From: Ignavibacteria bacterium | GTDB taxonomy: Bacteria; Bacteroidota; Ignavibacteria; Tepidaquicellales; Tepidaquicellaceae | DNA length: 64,000 nt | Direction: 5' to 3' | NCBI GenBank assembly: GCA_036262055.1 | Contig: DATAJP010000003.1 | Location: 1,101,001 to 1,165,000, forward strand | In this document: positions 34,912 through 43,918 of the stretch, piece after piece | Position numbering within the stretch: the stretch's first letter is position 1 | Layout: each line of letters opens with the position of its first letter | Made by a program: the position numbers and the translations under genes | Notes under the pieces: model-generated | Told to the model about the DNA's origin: nothing | What the model saw: only the letters and a program-made list of their open reading frames with translations | Databases searched by the model: none

Positions 34912-36300
34912 ATGGTTGTTGATTTAGTGATGCCGAAAATGGGCGAGTCCATTATGGAAGGCACGATATTGAAATGGCATAAAAAGCCAGGCGATAAAGT
35001 CGAGCGCGATGAAACCGTTCTTGAAATTTCCACTGATAAAGTTGATACCGAAGTGCCGTCTCCCGAAAGCGGAGTTATCTCGGAAATTATGTTCAATGAA
35101 GGCGACGTCGTTCAGGTCGGCAATGTAATCGCAAAGATAAACACAAACGGTTCTGCTTCAGCCACAGAGGTCATAGAGAAAAAATCTGAACCTAAAGAAG
35201 AAGCACCGAAAGAAACTCCTAAAGAAACACCTCAGCAAGCTTCAAAAGAAGTTGATACATTAGTCGAAGAACCTGAATCTGCAAAGTTATCGGGAACAAG
35301 CGACAGATTTTATTCTCCGCTCGTGATGAACATTGCAAGAAAAGAAGGAATCGGATTCGAAGAGCTTGAAAGAATTCCCGGCACAGGCGCAGGCGGAAGA
35401 GTTTCCAAAAAAGATATTCTCGCTTATTTAGAAAATAGAAAATCAGGTAAAACACAAGCAACACAACCGGTTCAAGCTCAGAAACCGGCAACTCAACCTG
35501 TTCAGACAACTTCACAACCCGCTGCAAAACCACAGGCAACACAGGTCAGAAAACCTGAGCTTCCGAAATACGAAGTTGACTACAACGAAGAAGGTTTGTC
35601 GGTTATGGAATTCGACAACATACGCCAAAAGATGGCAGAGCACATGGTTGTCTCGATGGCTATTTCACCTCACGTAAATGCAATCGCAGAGTGCGACCTC
35701 AGCGCTGTTGACAAAGCACGCAAAGAAATGAACAAAGACTTCCCTGAAAAAGAAGGTTTCAAAATGACATATATGCCTTTCATTGCCGAAGCTACCGTGA
35801 AAGCATTGAAAGATTTTCCTCTTATAAATTCGATTATAGACGATACATCAGCTCCGTTCAAAGCCATCATGAGAAACAAAATCAATCTCGGAATGGCAGT
35901 AGCAATGGATAACGGCGGACTTATAGTTCCGATTATAAAAAACGCCGATGGAAAAAATCTTGTCGGTCTTGCCCGCGACATAAGCGACCTCGGCAAGCGT
36001 GCAAAAGTAAAAAAACTTACGCTTGATGAAATTCAAGGCGGAACGTTCACGATTTCAAACTACGGAGTGTTCGGAAACATTATCGGCACAATGATTATCA
36101 ATCAGCCGCAGGTAGCAATTCTCGGAGTCGGCGCAGTTAAAAAACGTCCTGCAGTTCTTGAAACCGAGCAGGGTGATTTTGTCGTGATAAAACCGATGGT
36201 ATATCTTTCGCTTTCATTCGACCATAGATTGATTGACGGTGCGCTCGGCGGACAGTTCTTGATGAGAATCGTTCATTATCTCGAAAATTATAATTCATAA
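34912..36300 (+). CDS. 2-oxo acid dehydrogenase E2 acyltransferase (orphan)
   Basis: This 462-residue lipoyl-dependent acyltransferase has a lipoyl domain with Lys43 in EISTDKVDTEVPSP, a Thr/Pro/Gln-rich linker, a subunit-binding domain at about 125-165 (PLVMNIARKEGIGFEEL...GAGGRVSKKDIL), a second Gln/Ala/Pro-rich linker, and a catalytic domain ending FDHRLIDG (His about residue 439). STDKVDTEVPSP is typical of E2 from 2-oxoglutarate or branched-chain complexes rather than pyruvate. No E1 lies nearby, so its complex cannot be named; lpdA at 7697 may supply E3. A good AGGAG site precedes the ATG. Confidence 0.93.
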   Translation: MVVDLVMPKMGESIMEGTILKWHKKPGDKVERDETVLEISTDKVDTEVPSPESGVISEIMFNEGDVVQVGNVIAKINTNGSASATEVIEKKSEPKEEAPKETPKETPQQASKEVDTLVEEPESAKLSGTSDRFYSPLVMNIARKEGIGFEELERIPGTGAGGRVSKKDILAYLENRKSGKTQATQPVQAQKPATQPVQTTSQPAAKPQATQVRKPELPKYEVDYNEEGLSVMEFDNIRQKMAEHMVVSMAISPHVNAIAECDLSAVDKARKEMNKDFPEKEGFKMTYMPFIAEATVKALKDFPLINSIIDDTSAPFKAIMRNKINLGMAVAMDNGGLIVPIIKNADGKNLVGLARDISDLGKRAKVKKLTLDEIQGGTFTISNYGVFGNIIGTMIINQPQVAILGVGAVKKRPAVLETEQGDFVVIKPMVYLSLSFDHRLIDGALGGQFLMRIVHYLENYNS

Positions 36301-36353
36301 AAATATTTGTCATTCTGAGGAATGAAATGACGAAGAATCCCCTTACTTGAAAG

Positions 36354-36400
36354 AATGGGATGACCCGATGGGTTCCCCTTCGCTCCGCTCAGAATGACAC
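36354..36400. repeat. Dispersed repeat abutting the subtilase gene
   Basis: This is an inverted, 43-of-47 copy of 7503-7549, ending 16 nt before the ATG at 36417. A partly related, imperfect segment (TGTCATTCTGAGGAATG) lies just upstream at 36308-36326. Translation through the repeat produces a false 19-residue extension of the protease. Confidence 0.75.
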
Positions 36401-36416
36401 ACTTGTTCCCCTTTAT

Positions 36417-38171
36417 ATGAAAAAAATACTTTTACTCGTATTATTCTTTTCTTTCGGATTTACTCCGCAGATTTACTCACAACAAAAAAACTTCACTAAG
36501 TACTGGATAGTCTTTAAAGATAAAGGTGAGTTTAAGCCAACCACTGTCATCAAACTCGGCTCAAAGGCATATAATGTAGGACTCTCGCTTCTGACCGAAC
36601 GCGCTGTCAATCGCCGTCTCAAAGTATTGCCGGAGAATAAGCTGATTGATTATATGGACTTACCTGTTAATCAAAAATACATCAATGAAATAAAATCCGA
36701 AAAAGTTCAGATAATTGCTGTTTCAAGATGGCTGAACGGTGTAAGTGCATATCTTACAGCAGAGCAGGTTGAAGAAATTTTAGACCTTGATTATGTAATG
36801 GGGTTAAGGGTTGTTGATAAATTAATAAAACAATCAGTTGAATCACAACAAGCTGAACTTGAAACGGAACTGCAAAAGAAAGATTCCATAAAATATAAAT
36901 ATGATTATGGTCGTTCGCTTAAGCAAATGGAAATGGTAAACGTTCCTTTGCTCCATCAGATGGGATTCACAGGCAAGGGCGTTATGATTGCAAGCTTCGA
37001 TGATGGATTTGACTGGAGAAATCATGAATCATTGCAGGATTTGAACATCACAATGGAATATGATTTCATAAATGAGGACAGCGCAACCTATATGCAGAAG
37101 AATCAGAAATATGAGGACAAAAACAATCAGGGTTCGCATGGAACTGCAACGCTTTCGACAATGAGCGGATTTAAAAACGGCAAGCTTGTAAGTCCGGCGT
37201 TTGGTTCGGAAATTATTCTCGCAAAAACAGAATATGTCCCGACTGAAACTCCGATGGAAGAAGATTTCTGGCTTGAAGCCGCCGAATGGGCTGAAGCTCT
37301 TGGTGTCGACATCATCACGAGCTCGCTGATTTACAGAAATTATGACGATGCATACAGCAATAATACTTATTTATATAAACATTTGAACGGTGACGCTCCT
37401 ATTACTTCATTCGCAGGCGACAGATGTACATATTTAGGTGTTGCGGTATTTCAGGCAATGGGAAATTATGACCAGACAACCGAACCATCACTGGGCTCTG
37501 CCGCAGATGGTGATTCGGTGATTTCAGTCGGTGCTGTTATGTATAATGGCAAACCTGCAAACTTCACATCAAACGGTCCCACAGGCGACGGTCAAATGAA
37601 ACCTGATGTTTCTGCTCCCGGTGTGTTTGTTTATTTTGCGACGATGAAAGAAAAATCAGGTGACAATATATCTTATGAATACGGTGATGGAACCTCTTTC
37701 TCGACTCCTATCACTGCAGGGGTTGCAGCATTGCTGCTTGAAGCAAACCCAAGTTTAACTCCAATGCAGCTTCGTGAAGCGCTGAGAATGACAGCAAATC
37801 AATCGGATAAACCCGACAACGTTCTTGGATGGGGAGTTGTGAATGCTTACAATGCCGCATTATACAGCGGAATAATTTGGAGCCCATATCCTGAAATTCA
37901 GACGAATACAAACGGCATAAACATTTCAACATACATAGCTTCAAATACAAAACTTGATGAATCGAGCATAAAAGTTTTTTATAACACTGACGGTGCAAGT
38001 AATTACGATGAAGCTCCGCTTACATTAAGCACGGAAGTTTTTGATGCAAACGGTTCCGGAAGATACACCGCAAGCATTCCCTCATCAAGTGGATTCACCG
38101 AATTTAATTATTATTTTTACGCAAAGGATATAACTGGCAAGGAATCTTTCTTTTATCCAAAGAAAGATTAA
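36417..38171 (+). CDS. Secreted S8 family (subtilisin-like) serine peptidase
   Basis: The 584-residue product has a signal peptide (MKKILLLVLFFSFGFTPQIYSQ) and a propeptide-like region. The subtilase domain has its triad at about Asp195 (MIASFDDGFDW), His241 (GSHGTATLSTMSG) and Ser427 (GTSFSTPITAGVAALL). A beta-rich C-terminal domain of about 100 residues follows. Unlike the T9SS cargo proteins in this window it lacks the PNPFNPST sorting domain, so it may stay periplasmic. The start is at ATG 36417, just after the dispersed repeat; the frame open from 36360 only reads through that repeat. The gene is followed by a repeat and a convergent waaA. Confidence 0.93.
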   Translation: MKKILLLVLFFSFGFTPQIYSQQKNFTKYWIVFKDKGEFKPTTVIKLGSKAYNVGLSLLTERAVNRRLKVLPENKLIDYMDLPVNQKYINEIKSEKVQIIAVSRWLNGVSAYLTAEQVEEILDLDYVMGLRVVDKLIKQSVESQQAELETELQKKDSIKYKYDYGRSLKQMEMVNVPLLHQMGFTGKGVMIASFDDGFDWRNHESLQDLNITMEYDFINEDSATYMQKNQKYEDKNNQGSHGTATLSTMSGFKNGKLVSPAFGSEIILAKTEYVPTETPMEEDFWLEAAEWAEALGVDIITSSLIYRNYDDAYSNNTYLYKHLNGDAPITSFAGDRCTYLGVAVFQAMGNYDQTTEPSLGSAADGDSVISVGAVMYNGKPANFTSNGPTGDGQMKPDVSAPGVFVYFATMKEKSGDNISYEYGDGTSFSTPITAGVAALLLEANPSLTPMQLREALRMTANQSDKPDNVLGWGVVNAYNAALYSGIIWSPYPEIQTNTNGINISTYIASNTKLDESSIKVFYNTDGASNYDEAPLTLSTEVFDANGSGRYTASIPSSSGFTEFNYYFYAKDITGKESFFYPKKD

Positions 38172-38185
38172 TAAACAAACTTTAG

Positions 38186-38235
38186 TACGACAGGCATTCC
38201 TGCCTGTCGGGACAGACAGAATGTCTGTCCTACTT
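38186..38235. repeat. Dispersed repeat between the subtilase gene and waaA
   Basis: This is the same-orientation copy of 14788-14838, with three substitutions and one missing base. It occupies nearly the whole convergent gap and may fold into a hairpin (GACAGGCATTC with GAATGTCTGTC), possibly acting as a terminator. Confidence 0.85.
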
Positions 38236-38243
38236 TCATAATT

Positions 38244-39512
38244 TCATATATTCGAGATTATTTTCTTTGCAATTCCCAGGGAGTTCTCAAAAACTCGTTC
38301 GCATTTCCCGCCGGTTTCATTTCTCAACTCAGGTTTATATAAAAGCTCACTCAATTCTTTATAAAATTTCCTCTGGTCTTCAGCTATGTATGCGCAGCCT
38401 GCAGAAACTAAAATTTCATGCTCGTCGGAATTAACAGCTTTGTTTGAATAAAATATCGGCATATTATAAATTGCCGGCTCAAGTATGTTATGAAGCCCCG
38501 TTCTGAATCCACCGCCGACATAGCTAAGATAAGCAACCGAGTAAAGCTTCATCAACAAACCGACCCTGTCAACAATTATCATGTTATGTTTTGAAAACTT
38601 ATGAAGCTCTGAATATCTTAACGGTTTTATGTTCTCAAATTCATTCGTAATTCGTGTTTCAATTTGTTCAAGCTTCTTTTCCTTCGGTTCGTGCGGAACA
38701 AGAATCGTGAGCAAGTCAGGATGGAATCTGTTAATTTTATTTAACACCGGAAAAATAAAATCTTCATCATCTTTCCATGAGCTTCCGATTACAAAAATTT
38801 TCTTATTAGCAATAACCTGCGCAGGCAAAATATCTTTTGATTCGATTTTCTTTGACGCCTGAATTACCCTCTCAAATTTTGAATCACCTGCAAGATTAAT
38901 TTCAGATTTAACCACTTTCTTGAAATTAACTTCATCTTCTTTGTTGATGACAAAAATTTTATCAATCATGTTATAAAGTGCAACCTTGAATGACTTTGTT
39001 ACGGGAAGCTTCCAGAAAATGTCTTTTTCATCAAAACGCGCATTTGCAAGAATTGTTTGCAGACTTCTTTTTTTGCATTCATACAAAAAATTGTACCACA
39101 AATCATAACGCATTAAAATCACTTTATCGGGATTAATCAAATCAAGCAATTCTCTCGCATTTGATGCAGTATCAAACGGAAGATATGTCTTGATTGTATT
39201 TTTTAAATTAATGCGGGCGTTTGTATATCCCGAAGGTGAGAAAAAGCTCAGGACAATGTTAAATTTTGTATGGTCGAGTTCGTTAATGAGAGGCAGCGCC
39301 TGCTGAAATTCACCGAGCGATGATGAATGAATGAGAATTGTTTTTTTGTTTACGTCAAGATATCCGAGTGACATTTTAAGACGCGGGAATAAATTTCGTC
39401 TCTCGTTAAGCCCCTGCCTGATTTTCGGACTAAAAAAATATCCGAAACGGAAAAAGAACCACATCAGGGGCACAAAAAAAATGTTATATGCGATGAACCA
39501 GAATTTTCGCAT
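38244..39512 (-). CDS. waaA: 3-deoxy-D-manno-octulosonic acid (Kdo) transferase
   Basis: This 422-residue GT30 enzyme transfers Kdo to lipid A precursors at the inner membrane, starting the LPS core. An N-terminal membrane anchor precedes IHSSSLGEFQQALPLI, which holds the conserved catalytic glutamate. A nucleotide-sugar binding C-terminal half follows (VGGGFRTGLHNILEPAIYNMPIFY). The N-terminal GLNERR is typical. The gene starts 13 nt after the frr stop codon, so it is the last gene of the translation cluster on the minus strand. Confidence 0.94.
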   Translation of the reverse strand: MRKFWFIAYNIFFVPLMWFFFRFGYFFSPKIRQGLNERRNLFPRLKMSLGYLDVNKKTILIHSSSLGEFQQALPLINELDHTKFNIVLSFFSPSGYTNARINLKNTIKTYLPFDTASNARELLDLINPDKVILMRYDLWYNFLYECKKRSLQTILANARFDEKDIFWKLPVTKSFKVALYNMIDKIFVINKEDEVNFKKVVKSEINLAGDSKFERVIQASKKIESKDILPAQVIANKKIFVIGSSWKDDEDFIFPVLNKINRFHPDLLTILVPHEPKEKKLEQIETRITNEFENIKPLRYSELHKFSKHNMIIVDRVGLLMKLYSVAYLSYVGGGFRTGLHNILEPAIYNMPIFYSNKAVNSDEHEILVSAGCAYIAEDQRKFYKELSELLYKPELRNETGGKCERVFENSLGIAKKIISNI

Positions 39513-39525
39513 TTTGTTAAGGTCT

Positions 39526-40083
39526 TTAGACCTCCATTATTTCTTTTTCTTTGACCGACAGAAGCTCATCGATTTCTTTTACATATTTATCAGTCAATTT
39601 CTGAATATCATTCTCGCCTTGCTTTCTTTCGTCTTCAGAAATATGTTCTTCTTTTTCAGTCTTTTTTAATTTCTCAAGCTCGTCTCTTCTTATGTTTCTG
39701 ATGGAAACTCTTCCATCTTCAGCAAACTTGCGGACAAGCTTAACAATTTCTTTTCTTCTTTCTTCATTAAGAGCAGGAATCGGAACGCGGATTAAATTTC
39801 CGTCATTTGCAGGATTTAATCCTAAGTCAGAAGATAAAATTGCTTTTTCGATTGAGCTGATAACAGTCTTATCCCAAGGCTGAATCGTAATTGTATGAAA
39901 ATCAGGAGTGCTGATATTTCCAACCTGATTCAGCGGCGTTGGTGTCCCGTAATAATCAATCTTTATTCCGTCTAACAAATTCGTTGTAGCTTTACCTGTT
40001 CTGATTTTTATAAGTTCAAGGCGAACGTGTTCAACTGCTTTCGCCATTCTGTCCTGTGTCTGTTTTAAAATATCTTTTACCAT
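39526..40083 (-). CDS. frr: Ribosome recycling factor
   Basis: This 185-residue protein releases ribosomes from mRNA after termination together with EF-G. It shows the family's features: ELIKIRTGKATTNLLDGIKIDYYGTPTPLNQVG near the N-terminus and LTEERRKEIVKL-type NEERRKEIVKLVRKFAEDGRVSIRNIRRD in the middle. The length is standard. It is downstream of pyrH by 62 nt on the same strand, in the conserved bacterial order rpsB-tsf-pyrH-frr. Confidence 0.97.
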   Translation of the reverse strand: MVKDILKQTQDRMAKAVEHVRLELIKIRTGKATTNLLDGIKIDYYGTPTPLNQVGNISTPDFHTITIQPWDKTVISSIEKAILSSDLGLNPANDGNLIRVPIPALNEERRKEIVKLVRKFAEDGRVSIRNIRRDELEKLKKTEKEEHISEDERKQGENDIQKLTDKYVKEIDELLSVKEKEIMEV

Positions 40084-40145
40084 CTTTAATAATTTTACTT
40101 TTTTAAATTTAAATAGTTTCGAATCCCTGCATTAAATTATCAACC

Positions 40146-40856
40146 TCAGCTTATAAGCGTTCCGACATCTTCACCTGATACGATTTTCAGCAGATTGTCT
40201 TTTAAATTCATATTAAAAACTTTAATCGGCAAGTTATTTTCCTGGCATAAAGTAATGGCAGTTAAGTCCATAACCTGCAAATTTTTCTCCAAAACCTCAG
40301 AATATGTCAGTTTTTTGAACATTTTTGCATTAGGGTTTTTCTCCGGGTCACAATCATAAACACCGTCAACTCTTGTTCCCTTCAATACAAAATCAGCTTT
40401 TATTTCAATAGCTCTGAGTGCTGCCGCAGTATCAGTAGTGAAAAACGGATTTCCCGTTCCGGCTGCAAATATAACAACCCTGCTTTTTTCAAGATGCCTG
40501 ATTGCCTTTCTTAAAATCAACGGCTCGGCAATTTCATCCATCTGAATTGCAGTCTGGACGCGCGAAGGAGTTCCCATTTTTTCGATTGCGTTTTGAAGCG
40601 CAAGAGAGTTTATCACCGTTGCAAGCATACCCATATGGTCGCCTGTAACTCTGTCAACTCCCTGCTTGCTTGCAGAAAGTCCGCGGTATATATTTCCGCC
40701 CCCTATAACTATGCCAATCTGAACTTTTGGTGAAATTATTTTCTGAACTTCCGTTGCGAGATGCTCAAGCACGTCTGAATCAATTCCGAAGTTTTGGTTT
40801 CCCATCAGGGATTCACCGCTGAGCTTTAAGAGGATTCTTTTGTAAGGTGTCTTCAT
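40146..40856 (-). CDS. pyrH: UMP kinase
   Basis: This 236-residue bacterial-type UMP kinase belongs to the amino-acid-kinase fold. It has the N-terminal [14 protein letters not shown], the GGGNIYRG phosphate loop and a [17 protein letters not shown] substrate motif. It phosphorylates UMP to UDP in pyrimidine synthesis and is normally regulated by GTP/UTP. It follows tsf, but a strong hairpin terminator lies in the 44-nt gap, so pyrH-frr-waaA may depend on read-through or its own promoter. Confidence 0.97.
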   Translation of the reverse strand: MKTPYKRILLKLSGESLMGNQNFGIDSDVLEHLATEVQKIISPKVQIGIVIGGGNIYRGLSASKQGVDRVTGDHMGMLATVINSLALQNAIEKMGTPSRVQTAIQMDEIAEPLILRKAIRHLEKSRVVIFAAGTGNPFFTTDTAAALRAIEIKADFVLKGTRVDGVYDCDPEKNPNAKMFKKLTYSEVLEKNLQVMDLTAITLCQENNLPIKVFNMNLKDNLLKIVSGEDVGTLIS

Positions 40857-40863
40857 TTTTTAA

Positions 40864-40893
40864 TATAAAAAAAGTCCGCATAAAGCGGACTTT
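40864..40893 (-). terminator. Intrinsic terminator between tsf and pyrH
   Basis: AAAGTCCGC (40871-40879) pairs perfectly with GCGGACTTT (40885-40893) around a 5-nt loop. Read on the minus strand it is followed by a T tract (seven Ts including the stem base), directly after the tsf stop codon. Confidence 0.8.
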
Positions 40894-40900
40894 AAAAAAA

Positions 40901-41749
40901 TTACCCTAACTGAAATCTTACAATTTCAAGGATTTCGAGGTTATCCCCTGTCTTCTTATTGTAATCTTTTATAAGGTCACCGATTGATTTCTTTTCATCC
41001 TGAATGAATGACTGTTCCATCAATACGTTTTCCTGATAAAACTTCTCGATTTTGTTTCCGATGATTTTATCTAAGATATTTTCTTTCTTTCCTTCGTTCA
41101 ACAACTGCGTCTTGTAAATATCTTTTTCTTTTTCTATTACATCAGCACCAATATCTTCTCTTTTTATAGAAATAGGATTCATTGCAACTAACTGCATCGC
41201 AATCTTCTTTCCAAGGTCAAGCGACTCTTCATTCTTGTTTCCTTTGAAAGCAACAAGTCCGCCGAGCTTGCTTCCGAAGTGAATGTAATCAGCAATGAAT
41301 CCGTCTTTTGAATTCACATTCTTCACTCTCTTCACTTCGATTTTCTCGCCGACTTTTCCCATTAATGCATCAAGATGCTCCTGAACAGTCAATCCGTTTA
41401 CTTTTGCTTTCAAAACAGCATCAACGTCAGAGCTGTTAGCAGACAAAGCAGCATCAGCAACTGATTTTGAAAAGTTCTGAAAGTCATCGCCTTTGGCAAC
41501 GAAATCAGTTTCGCAGTTTACTTCTACGATTGCACCCGCAGTTCTGTCTTCACTAAACGCATCTTTTATCGCGCCTTCGTTTGTTATTTTATCGGCTCTC
41601 TTTGTGGCAAGCATAGCGCCTTTTTTTCTTAAAATCTCAATCGATTTTTCTAAATCACCGCCTGCTTCCTCAAGAGCTTTTTTACAATCAGCCATTCCGG
41701 CACCCGTCTTGGCTCTTAATTCTTTTATTTGATCTAAAGTTATTGCCAT
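40901..41749 (-). CDS. tsf: Elongation factor Ts
   Basis: This 282-residue guanine-nucleotide exchange factor acts on EF-Tu. The N-terminal UBA-like domain (IKELRAKTGAGMADCKKALEEAGGDLEKSIE) and the core signature VNCETDFVAK are both intact, and the C-terminal module is full length. It follows rpsB by 113 nt across a gap containing two short repeats. The usual rpsB-tsf operon ends here at a hairpin terminator. Confidence 0.97.
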   Translation of the reverse strand: MAITLDQIKELRAKTGAGMADCKKALEEAGGDLEKSIEILRKKGAMLATKRADKITNEGAIKDAFSEDRTAGAIVEVNCETDFVAKGDDFQNFSKSVADAALSANSSDVDAVLKAKVNGLTVQEHLDALMGKVGEKIEVKRVKNVNSKDGFIADYIHFGSKLGGLVAFKGNKNEESLDLGKKIAMQLVAMNPISIKREDIGADVIEKEKDIYKTQLLNEGKKENILDKIIGNKIEKFYQENVLMEQSFIQDEKKSIGDLIKDYNKKTGDNLEILEIVRFQLG

Positions 41750-41782
41750 CGTTTATTATGTTATTTAATTTTTCTGTTATCT

Positions 41783-41851
41783 GGATTCCTGCCCTCGCAG
41801 GAATGACATTTTGAAATTCCCCTTTAGCAAAGGGGGACAAAGGGGGTTGTA
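41783..41851. repeat. Short palindromic repeats in the rpsB-tsf spacer
   Basis: TTCCTGC-CCTC-GCAGGAA (within 41783-41807) belongs to the same family as 3161-3189. It is followed by CCCCTTT-AGC-AAAGGGG and an AAAGGGGG word (41819-41847). They lie within a normally conserved operon spacer, between two highly expressed genes. Confidence 0.7.
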
Positions 41852-41862
41852 ATAAATTCCCC

Positions 41863-42603
41863 TTACGCTGTTTCCATTTTTTCTTTCATCTCTTCTGACT
41901 CATCCTCAGCTTTTTGCTTTGCAAGCGATTGACCGTCAATCACCGCATCTGCAATGGCTCTTGTAATCACCTCGATAGATTTCACCGCATCATCATTTGC
42001 AGGAATTGCATAGTCAATCAAGTCTGGGTCGCAGTTCGTATCCACTATTGCATAAACCGGGATATTCAACTTTCTTGCTTCCTCGATTGCAATGTGCTCT
42101 TTCTTAACGTCAACTAAAAATATTGCGCCCGGAAGCTTTGTCATGTTCACAATCCCGCTCAATACTTTGTCGAGCTTATCTTTTTCTCTTCCCATGATAA
42201 GTCTTTCTTTCTTCACAAATCTGTCAATCGTTCCGTCCTCTTCCATCTTCTGCAAAGTCGTAAGCTTTTTTATGCTCTTTCTTACAGTGTTGAAGTTGGT
42301 TAACATACCGCCAAGCCATCTTTCTGAAACATAAAACGCTCCGCATCTTTCTGCTTCATCCCTGATGATTTGCTTTGCTTGTTTTTTCGTTCCGACAAAA
42401 AGCAATTTCTTTCCGTCAGAAGTAATTTTCGATACCGAGTTGCAAGCATCCTGAAGCATCTCGCGTGTCTTTTTTAAATCAATGATGTGAATTCCATTTC
42501 GCTCCATGAAGATATATTTCTTCATCTTAGGATTCCATCTTCTGGTCAGGTGACCAAAATGTGAACCTGCGAGCAAAAGGTCTTCTACTTGAACATTAAA
42601 CAT
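41863..42603 (-). CDS. rpsB: 30S ribosomal protein S2
   Basis: This 246-residue ribosomal protein has the family blocks [28 protein letters not shown] and [10 protein letters not shown], and a charged Glu/Lys tail. An AGGAG site precedes the ATG at 42603. It is separated from rpsI by 306 nt that hold a structured element. It begins the rpsB-tsf unit. Confidence 0.98.
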   Translation of the reverse strand: MFNVQVEDLLLAGSHFGHLTRRWNPKMKKYIFMERNGIHIIDLKKTREMLQDACNSVSKITSDGKKLLFVGTKKQAKQIIRDEAERCGAFYVSERWLGGMLTNFNTVRKSIKKLTTLQKMEEDGTIDRFVKKERLIMGREKDKLDKVLSGIVNMTKLPGAIFLVDVKKEHIAIEEARKLNIPVYAIVDTNCDPDLIDYAIPANDDAVKSIEVITRAIADAVIDGQSLAKQKAEDESEEMKEKMETA

Positions 42604-42839
42604 TTAATGATTCTCCTTTTCTTGTTCTGTTTATGTAAACAAAGCCATCTCATTAAGTCTGCGCTCGTGATTTGAATTAAGCGCTCAAAAGAAAAGTAAA
42701 AATGGTTGGCTTTTGTTATTCAACTACCGCTCTCATCTTCTTACAAACATCTTGCTGCAAACATCTCTGTTACACAAGACACCCGTCTGCAAAAATCAAG
42801 CGGTATGATTTTTTATTAAAAAACTTATATTTGAAACAT

Positions 42840-42900
42840 CACACGCCGTTGTTGGTGTTTTTCCCGAAGGGACGGCTTTGCCGCACCAACAACCACACGC
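42840..42900. repeat. Structured insertion-like element between rpsI and rpsB
   Basis: A 46-nt unit (42848-42893) has a 10-bp terminal inverted repeat, GTTGTTGGTG with CACCAACAAC. It encloses two small hairpins, CCC-GAA-GGG and CGGC-TTT-GCCG. A 7-nt direct repeat CACACGC flanks it (42840-42846 and 42894-42900), like a target-site duplication. In RNA it would make a three-way junction. The remaining 236 nt of this gap hold the rpsB leader and no gene; no clear promoter was identified there. Confidence 0.7.
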
Positions 42901-42909
42901 ATTGTAAAA

Positions 42910-43296
42910 TTATCTCTTAGAGAACTGGAATTTCTTTCTTGCTTTTGGCTGACCGTATTTCTTACGCTCCACCATTCTCGGGTCTCTTGTCATCAACCCT
43001 TTAGCTTTCAAAGCTGTCTTAAACTCCGCGTTTTCTCTTACCAAAGCTCTTGAAATCGCAAGCTGAACTGCGCCAATCTGTCCTGTGAAACCGCCGCCGT
43101 GAACGTTAATCACTGCATCATATTTTCCAAGCGTATCCGTTACCTTAAAAGGCAATATTGCTAAGTCATACTGGCTCGGGATGAAAAATACTTTTCCCTC
43201 TTTCTTATTAATCGTAATCTTGCCGTTGCCTGATGTCAATAAACATCTTGCGCTCGCTGTTTTTCTTCTTCCTACTGTTATTGGTTTTGCTGGCAT
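42910..43296 (-). CDS. rpsI: 30S ribosomal protein S9
   Basis: This 128-residue ribosomal protein has VGRRKTASARCLL near the start, HGGGFTGQIGAVQLAISRAL in the middle and the C-terminal KKFQFSKR that reaches the P-site tRNA. It is 41 nt downstream of rplM on the same strand, the conserved L13-S9 pair. Confidence 0.98.
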   Translation of the reverse strand: MPAKPITVGRRKTASARCLLTSGNGKITINKKEGKVFFIPSQYDLAILPFKVTDTLGKYDAVINVHGGGFTGQIGAVQLAISRALVRENAEFKTALKAKGLMTRDPRMVERKKYGQPKARKKFQFSKR

Positions 43297-43337
43297 ACTT
43301 TTTTATGTCTCGAAATTATCTGATTTATATATCCGAT

Positions 43338-43793
43338 TTATATATCTAATGATTTTGGATTCTGAGCAAAATGCGGATGTTCACTTCCTTTATAAACTTT
43401 TAACTTATGAATCAATCTGTTACCAAGTCTTGTTTTCGGAAGCATTCTTTTAACTGCAAGCTGAATGATTCTTTCCGGATGCTTCTTCATCATCTCGTTA
43501 TATGAAATAACTTTCTGACCGCCCGGATAACCCGAGTAATGTCTGTATTCTTTCTGTTCGGTTCTCTTGCCGAGCATTTTCACTTTTTCGGCATTGATAA
43601 CAACTACCCAGTCGCCCAAGTCGGCATTTGGTGTATATTGCGGGTTCATTTTGCCTCTTATTCTCTTTGCGATTTCGGAAGCAAGACGCCCCAGAACTTT
43701 GCCCTCGGCATCAACTAAATGCCATTTCTTTGGATTTTGCTCCGGTTTTGCAAATTCTGTCGTCCTTATGGATTTTCTAATAGCGGTTTTCAT
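43338..43793 (-). CDS. rplM: 50S ribosomal protein L13
   Basis: This 151-residue ribosomal protein shows WHLVDAEGKVLGRLASEIAKRIRGK, GDWVVVINAEKV and the C-terminal RMLPKTRLGNRLIHKLKVYKGSEHPH. The length and order are standard. It is the first gene of the translation cluster, with a repeat and an unrelated J-domain gene upstream. Confidence 0.98.
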   Translation of the reverse strand: MKTAIRKSIRTTEFAKPEQNPKKWHLVDAEGKVLGRLASEIAKRIRGKMNPQYTPNADLGDWVVVINAEKVKMLGKRTEQKEYRHYSGYPGGQKVISYNEMMKKHPERIIQLAVKRMLPKTRLGNRLIHKLKVYKGSEHPHFAQNPKSLDI

Positions 43794-43868
43794 CGTAAAT
43801 ATATCAAAATTAAAATAGCATTAAAGATACCCATTTTAAACCATAAATTCAAGGAAAGGAAAGACACT

Positions 43869-43897
43869 CTTTGTCTTTCCTGCGAAAGCAGGAATCC
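43869..43897. repeat. Palindromic repeat, exact inverted copy of 3161-3189
   Basis: TTCCTGC-GAAA-GCAGGAA is a 7-bp stem with a GAAA loop, within 29 nt identical to the reverse complement of 3161-3189. It lies between the J-domain gene and rplM, in the rplM promoter region. Confidence 0.85.
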
Positions 43898-43918
43898 AAG
43901 CAAAAATTTCTTTAAAAT

